From: a virus
Virus record (IMG/VR): IMGVR_UViG_3300004807_000073
Location: 1 to 32,809 of that record
DNA length: 32,809 nt
Reading direction: 5' to 3' (one strand)
Shown: one piece after another, positions 28,867-32,809 of the stretch
Layout: the number at the start of each line of letters is the position of its first letter
Position numbering within the stretch: the first letter of the stretch is position 1
Program-made: the position numbers and the translations under genes
The notes under the pieces: generated by a model
Told to the model about the DNA's origin: nothing
The model's input: the letters and a program-made list of their open reading frames with translations, nothing else
Databases searched by the model: none

Positions 28867-30363
28867 ATGTCATATACCATAAACAGATTTAATGGAACTC
28901 AAGTAGCTATAGTAGCAGATGGGACCATTGATTCTACATTAGATCTTAAGTTAATCGGCAAAAATTATGCCGGATACGGTGCAGTACAAAACGAAAATTT
29001 TGTGTATTTGCTTGAAAATTTCTCCGGATCATCGCAACCTCCTCGCCCTGTTAGCGGTCAATTATGGTTTGATAGTAGTGCAAACAAGTTAAAATTTTAC
29101 GATATTAACGGTAAATTTAGAATTGCAGGCGGTGCAGAGATATCTGCAACCCAACCTACTGGATTGACACAAGGTGATTTTTGGTGGGATACAGTTAATC
29201 AGCAACTTTATTCTTATAATGGTTCAGGATTTACATTAGTTGGGCCACAAGGCGTTGCTGGTTCAGCAACAACTCAAATGCGCTCAATTAGTGTGTTAGA
29301 TTCTAACGGTACATCTCATCCTATTATTGAAGCTCTTGATAACGGAAACGTAATATTCACAATTAGTTCAGATGCTGATTTTGTGCTAAACAATTCAGCT
29401 AATGCTATTACAGGATTTTCGACAATTCATCAAGGTGTTACTTTAGTCTATACTAATAATGATTCTCTTCCAGGGCAAACTACAAGTAATCATAGATTCT
29501 GGGGAACATCGACTAATTCAGACCGCCTTGGCGGATTAAGTGCAAGTAATTTTATTCAAACTGGAAATGCAGTATTTTCAAGTTTAGTTCAGTTTGGAGA
29601 TGCTGGTTTTACAGTAGGTGCAACTCCAGCTAAATTAAAAATTTACAATAGTGCCGCTACTACTCCAACAATTATTAATCAAGTAGGCGATACTTTAGCT
29701 TTTGAAACAACTGTTAATGCTGTTACTAAAAATCCATTAAATTTAGTTGGATCGGACATGCTTCCAGGTGTAACATTATCTAATAATATCGGTTCTAGTA
29801 CGTTACAGTGGAATAATATCTACGCTGGATATGTTTATAGTACTGCTCAGCAAGCTGATACATTGAGTGTTAGCGGAACATATAGAACTGCAAGTGTTGC
29901 TAGTGCAATTAATACTATTGCAGTTCGTGACAATTTAGGCAATTTAAATGCTACATTATTCCAAGGTACTGCTACTAGTGCTAATTACGCTGACTTAGCA
30001 GAAAAATATCTTGCAGATAAAGAATACGAGCCAGGCACTGTAATATCAGTAGGTGGCAGTGCCGAAGTACGTGCTAGCGTTTGGGGAGAAAGACCAATTG
30101 GTGTTGTTTCTACTAACCCTGCGTATATGATGAATAGCGAGCTAGTAGGTGGAACATATATTGCCCTTAAAGGTCGAGTACCATGCAAGGTTACTCAACC
30201 GGTGAATAAAGGCGATCAATTACTTGCAACTAATGGCGGCTTGGCAATATCTATTCAAAATATTGATGATACTGCTGTAACATCGCTATATCCTTTTGCT
30301 ATAGCATTAGAAGACTTTGATGGTAGCACCGAAACTGGTGTTATTGAAGTTGTAGTATTATAA
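28867..30363 (+). CDS. Tail fibre protein, third paralogue with conserved C-terminal module, 498 aa
   Basis: Residues 1-135 are the shared module (DLKLIGKNYAGYGAVQNENF, VYLLENFSG, VSGQLWFDSSANKLKFYD, QGDFWWDTVNQQLYSYNGSG), followed by a related middle segment (TISSDADFVLNNSANAITGF). The C-terminal about 125 residues (from YADLAEKYLADKEYEPGTVI, with GVVSTNPAYMMN, ALKGRVPCKV and ALEDFDGSTETGVIEVVVL) form a module that I recall at the ends of many marine cyanophage and pelagiphage fibre proteins. Such ends may be trimerisation or intramolecular-chaperone domains. A link to the self-cleaving G2 peptidase family is possible but not shown. The stop codon TAA lies inside the late-like box of the next gene. 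Confidence 0.83.
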   Translation: MSYTINRFNGTQVAIVADGTIDSTLDLKLIGKNYAGYGAVQNENFVYLLENFSGSSQPPRPVSGQLWFDSSANKLKFYDINGKFRIAGGAEISATQPTGLTQGDFWWDTVNQQLYSYNGSGFTLVGPQGVAGSATTQMRSISVLDSNGTSHPIIEALDNGNVIFTISSDADFVLNNSANAITGFSTIHQGVTLVYTNNDSLPGQTTSNHRFWGTSTNSDRLGGLSASNFIQTGNAVFSSLVQFGDAGFTVGATPAKLKIYNSAATTPTIINQVGDTLAFETTVNAVTKNPLNLVGSDMLPGVTLSNNIGSSTLQWNNIYAGYVYSTAQQADTLSVSGTYRTASVASAINTIAVRDNLGNLNATLFQGTATSANYADLAEKYLADKEYEPGTVISVGGSAEVRASVWGERPIGVVSTNPAYMMNSELVGGTYIALKGRVPCKVTQPVNKGDQLLATNGGLAISIQNIDDTAVTSLYPFAIALEDFDGSTETGVIEVVVL

Positions 30364-30366
30364 ATA
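30359..30366 (+). promoter_or_regulatory. T4-type late promoter box, exact consensus
   Basis: TATAAATA matches the T4 late consensus at all eight positions. It overlaps the stop codon of the 498-aa gene and is 22 bases ahead of the ATG at 30389, leaving room for a short leader with AAAGG (30378-30382). It is the strongest of the four late-like boxes in the window. Confidence 0.65.
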
Positions 30367-30388
30367 AAAGCTAATTTAAAGGTACATT

Positions 30389-31312
30389 ATGGCAGGTCAA
30401 GGAACGTTAATTGTAGCAACAGATTATAATACAATTCAATCAAAAATTGCATTGGTACTTGGTACTGGCTCGTCAGATTACGGATATAATCAGCAAGTTT
30501 TGAGTAGCCAAGTTAATAATCTAAATACTAAAATTACAGTTACTCAATGGAATAATTTAAGAACAGATTTATTATTAGCTCGCCAGCATCAAACTGGTAC
30601 AGATCAAAGTGCTAATTTAGCTTTGCCTACAACTAGTACTACTATTAAAGAAGCGGATCGTGCGGCGTATAATAGTTTTGCAGATGTAATTACAACTAAT
30701 AGATTAGTAGTTCCTCCTAGCAGTCAATACTCTTTAATTCCTACGGTAGCTCCAGTGGTTAGAACTAACCCTTGGGCAAGTACAATTAGTTATACATTAA
30801 CTTTAAATTTTCCAGGATACACTAGTGGTTCGACTGTAGTTTCTGCTATAAACAATGCCCGAGCATTTTTTAATGCAGGCGGCAGTGTTAAATTTAGTGC
30901 TAGCTTTACTAATTACACTACTGACGGATCATTAGGCGTTAATCAATCTTGGGCAACATTGCTAACTAATATGGGTACGATTAATTTTGGTGCCCATGCA
31001 ACGACTAACACTGGCTCAGGCACTCCCCAGGCTAAAGGATTTTTTGACCTTACTACTAGCGATCAATTAATTTTTACTAAATTAGTCGATCCTGCTTATA
31101 CTCCTACATATAGTCCTAACCAATATGATTTGTATGCAAGATTTGGTAGTACTAATGCTCAAATTATTTTTACTCCAACATTTAGTTATACTGGCGGCGG
31201 CAATATTCATGAAGCTGCCAACGGTACATTGACTAGTAATGTAACGATATTAACACCTAGTGGTAGCAATGTTTCAGTTGCCGCTCCTACAACTGTTAGT
31301 TCAACTTTATAA
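30389..31312 (+). CDS. Probable virion structural protein, 307 aa
   Basis: The N-terminal about 110 residues look helical (TLIVATDYNTIQSKIALVLG, NNLNTKITVTQWNNLRTDLL, then LARQHQTG). The rest is beta-rich, with TLNFPGYTSGSTVVSAINNA followed by RAFFNAGGSVKFSASFT and, near the end, LYARFGSTNAQIIFTPTFSY. The 'FFNAGGxxxFSAS' pattern is familiar from uncharacterised structural proteins of marine T4-like phages, but I cannot name a function. No enzyme motif, signal peptide or membrane helix is seen. Its place after three fibre genes, behind its own late-like box, suggests a tail or fibre accessory protein. No terminator hairpin is seen after its stop. Confidence 0.72.
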   Translation: MAGQGTLIVATDYNTIQSKIALVLGTGSSDYGYNQQVLSSQVNNLNTKITVTQWNNLRTDLLLARQHQTGTDQSANLALPTTSTTIKEADRAAYNSFADVITTNRLVVPPSSQYSLIPTVAPVVRTNPWASTISYTLTLNFPGYTSGSTVVSAINNARAFFNAGGSVKFSASFTNYTTDGSLGVNQSWATLLTNMGTINFGAHATTNTGSGTPQAKGFFDLTTSDQLIFTKLVDPAYTPTYSPNQYDLYARFGSTNAQIIFTPTFSYTGGGNIHEAANGTLTSNVTILTPSGSNVSVAAPTTVSSTL

Positions 31313-31324
31313 TACCATAACCCA

Positions 31325-31353
31325 TTGACAAGCTAATTACTGTAGTGTATTAT
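31325..31353 (+). promoter_or_regulatory. Sigma70-type promoter, near consensus
   Basis: TTGACA (31325-31330), a 17-base spacer and TATTAT (31348-31353) form a near-ideal bacterial vegetative promoter in the longest gap of the window (61 bases). Transcription would begin near 31360, just before GGAG (31363-31366) and the ATG at 31374. This unmodified-host-polymerase signal stands out among late-like boxes and suggests that the genes after it are expressed earlier or independently. Confidence 0.7.
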
Positions 31354-31362
31354 GTACACTAC
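31342..31362. promoter_or_regulatory. Inverted repeat overlapping the -10 box, possible operator
   Basis: Arms GTAGTGTA (31342-31349) and TACACTAC (31355-31362) are perfect reverse complements around TTATG. The dyad covers the -10 box and the predicted start point, so most of it would not be transcribed. This favours a DNA-binding site for a dimeric regulator over an RNA hairpin. It is not followed by a T run, so it is not a standard terminator. Confidence 0.55.
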
Positions 31363-31373
31363 GGAGTTTATCT

Positions 31374-31724
31374 ATGGACGAAAGAATTGAAAAAGCGTTT
31401 GAAACAGCCAACTATATGGCTACACTTTCAAATCAAAAACGAATAATACAAGAAGAATTTACACAAGAGTTAGTGTTTTATATTAACGGTAGTACTTTTC
31501 AAATTACCACAGAACTAATTTGTTATGTCAAAACATTAATTGATATAAATCGTACAATTGATGTGATATTAATCGATAGTAATAATGTGCCTGTACTAAT
31601 CGATGACATACAACAGTTTTTTAACGATATTTCAAATCAGTATTTTACAGCTACTCAAAAATATTTAGAAAAATACGCCGATATTAGAGTTAAAAGAAAA
31701 ATTAAGGATATTGTTGAGTTATGA
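31374..31724 (+). CDS. Unknown 116-aa protein at the head of the glycosyltransferase-like unit
   Basis: I do not recognise a characterised family. The protein is mixed alpha/beta: a charged helical start (MDERIEKAFETANYMATLSN, QKRIIQEEF), a central strand region (LVFYINGSTFQITTELICYV, DVILIDSNNVPVLIDD) and a basic, helical C terminus (YFTATQKYLEKYADIRVKRK). No signal peptide, membrane segment or catalytic motif is seen. GGAG lies seven bases before the ATG. Its stop overlaps the next gene's start (ATGA), so the two are translationally coupled, and it is the first gene behind the sigma70-like promoter. It could be a partner of the following enzyme or a small regulator; neither is shown by sequence. 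Confidence 0.75.
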   Translation: MDERIEKAFETANYMATLSNQKRIIQEEFTQELVFYINGSTFQITTELICYVKTLIDINRTIDVILIDSNNVPVLIDDIQQFFNDISNQYFTATQKYLEKYADIRVKRKIKDIVEL

Positions 31725-32569
31725 CACAAGGTGCAGTTCTTGTTGCTCAAAATAATTCTACAATTGACTATGTTAAATTGTCTGTATTTTCAGCTAAACG
31801 GATTAAAAAATTCTTAGATATTCCGGTCAGCATTATGACTGACAGCCGGGGGTATTTAGAATCACAATATCCTGATCATCCGTTTGATCAAATAATAGAC
31901 ATACCAGCAGATGGAAATTATTTCCAGCGTAGATTTAATGACGGATCGTTATCGAGTAAAATTCTTGAATGGAAAAATTTATCAAGATATCTAGTATACG
32001 ATCTTACACCTTATGATACAACTCTAGTGCTAGATGTTGATTATATTATAAATTCTTCTGTATTAAAATTAGCATTACAGGAAGATTATCCTTTGCAAAT
32101 TTATTCGCAAAGTATGGATATTGCAGAATGGAGAGATTCATCAGAATTTAAACGTATAAATCCTTATAGTATACCTTTCTTTTGGGCTACTGCATTTGTA
32201 TTCAATAAAGGTAATATAACGGCTTCGTTCTTTGCGGTACTAAGTCATATAAAAGATAACTGGGAATATTTTAGAACACTTTATTGTGTAACTAGTCCTA
32301 TGTTTAGAAATGATATAGTTTTTAGTATAGCTATACATATTATGAATGGAAAAAAATCTGGAGATTTTGCCAAAGAATTACCCGGAAAAATGATTTATGC
32401 AAAAGATACAGATATTCTTATCTCCGCTGAAGACACTACAATGAAATTTTTAGTAGAAAAAAAGGATTACTTGGGTGAATATACTTTAGCAAAAACACAA
32501 GGACTTGATATTCATGTAATGAATAAATTGAGCCTTAGCCGATACATAGACGGAGGTTCAGGTGTCTAA
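31721..32569 (+). CDS. Glycosyltransferase-like protein (GT-A type, DxD motif), 282 aa
   Basis: The N-terminal half looks like a nucleotide-sugar-binding Rossmann-type fold: QNNSTIDYVKLSVFSAKRIK (about 10-30), IPVSIMTDSR (34-43), then TLVLDVDYIINS (101-112) with D105-x-D107 in the position where GT-A enzymes bind metal and nucleotide sugar. The second half contains aromatic-rich segments (SIPFFWATAFVFNKG, DNWEYFRTLYCVTSP). From memory, similar proteins occur in marine phages and are annotated as hypothetical or glycosyltransferase-like. The substrate is unknown; it could modify virion proteins, DNA or the host surface. The gene overlaps the previous one by four bases (ATGA) and the following paralogue by eight. 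No signal peptide or membrane helix is evident. Confidence 0.65.
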   Translation: MTQGAVLVAQNNSTIDYVKLSVFSAKRIKKFLDIPVSIMTDSRGYLESQYPDHPFDQIIDIPADGNYFQRRFNDGSLSSKILEWKNLSRYLVYDLTPYDTTLVLDVDYIINSSVLKLALQEDYPLQIYSQSMDIAEWRDSSEFKRINPYSIPFFWATAFVFNKGNITASFFAVLSHIKDNWEYFRTLYCVTSPMFRNDIVFSIAIHIMNGKKSGDFAKELPGKMIYAKDTDILISAEDTTMKFLVEKKDYLGEYTLAKTQGLDIHVMNKLSLSRYIDGGSGV

Positions 32570-32809
32570 AGGATTTTTATTATTTGCACAAAATACTGAT
32601 TCTATCGATTATGTTAAACAGGCGTATGCGCTTGCTCTCAGTATTAAAATTAGTCAGAATAGCATTAACAATGTATCCTTAGTTACTAATTCAAAAGTTC
32701 CTAAAAAATATCGTGATATATTTGATAAAATTATTCCGATTCCTTATTTTAAAATAGTGGAAAATAGTCCGTTACAAGCCGAACACAGATATCAATTATA
32801 TAATGCTAC
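32562..32809 (+). CDS. Second glycosyltransferase-like paralogue, 5' part (3' end outside window)
   Basis: The GTG at 32562 has GGAGG five bases upstream (32552-32556) and overlaps the end of the preceding gene; the frame stays open to the window end (82 codons). The first residues, SKGFLLFAQNTDSIDYVKQA, align with the start of the preceding protein (GAVLVAQNNSTIDYVKLSVF), so the two are tandem paralogues. VSLVTNSKVPKKYRDIFDKI then corresponds to the neighbour's VSIMTDSR segment. The DxD region is beyond the window, so catalytic competence cannot be judged. The strong ribosome site makes the rare GTG start convincing. Confidence 0.72.
   Translation, partial: MSKGFLLFAQNTDSIDYVKQAYALALSIKISQNSINNVSLVTNSKVPKKYRDIFDKIIPIPYFKIVENSPLQAEHRYQLYNA

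Noticed and set aside
31342-31362. Rho-independent terminator for the 307-aa gene
   Set aside because: The stem is AT-rich, has no downstream T run, and overlaps a near-consensus promoter; an operator is more likely.
1-32809. tRNA genes, CRISPR arrays, insertion sequences, integrase or attachment sites
   Set aside because: The gaps are at most 61 bases and show no cloverleaf, spacer-repeat pattern or terminal inverted repeats; no transposase or integrase motif was seen in any frame.

Overview
The window is part of the late structural (tail) region of a large, AT-rich tailed phage of T4-like (myovirus) organisation. The basis for this is the order gp5-like hub/spike end, gp25-like baseplate wedge, gp6-like baseplate wedge, a giant structural protein, then tail-fibre genes including one with a T4 gp12-type collar domain. 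Short T4-late-promoter-like boxes sit in the gaps. Nearly all bases code, every gene is on the + strand, and many genes touch or overlap. The codon AT-richness and the style of the proteins resemble phages of marine or freshwater AT-rich bacteria such as SAR11 (Pelagibacter) or picocyanobacteria. The host cannot be fixed from this sequence.

Layout. 1-2048: the 3' end of a gp5-like central spike gene (cut by the window start), an unknown 185-aa protein, a 58-aa small protein and the gp25-like wedge protein. 2096-19862: an enlarged gp6-like protein (1147 aa), then a single 4776-aa open frame occupying the place where T4 has gp7 and following wedge genes. The giant contains carbohydrate-binding-like motifs, a beta-propeller-like stretch and several internal repeat families. 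19882-24931: a 913-aa repeat-built fibre protein, a complete sedolisin (peptidase S53) with its prodomain and catalytic residues intact, and a 205-aa probable virion protein. 24942-31312: three tandem paralogues that share an N-terminal module (one ends in a tail-collar domain, one in a conserved C-terminal module of marine phage fibres), then a 307-aa probable structural protein. 31374-32809: a small unknown protein and two tandem related proteins that look like glycosyltransferases, the second cut by the window end.

Regulation. Every gap longer than about 20 bases carries a promoter-like signal. Four have a TATAAATA-like late box. The last (31313-31373) has instead a near-consensus sigma70 promoter (TTGACA, 17 bases, TATTAT) whose -10 box lies inside an 8+8 base inverted repeat. 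The structural genes therefore look late-transcribed, while the last three genes look like a separately controlled unit read by unmodified host polymerase.

The most unusual item is the sedolisin: a normally secreted, autoprocessing serine-carboxyl protease placed between fibre genes, one base after the repeat-fibre gene, without a visible signal peptide. It may be a virion-borne protease that matures fibres or attacks host surface proteins. That role is inference. No RNA genes, CRISPR arrays, insertion sequences or clear rho-independent terminators were seen, and there is no gene-free stretch over 300 bases.
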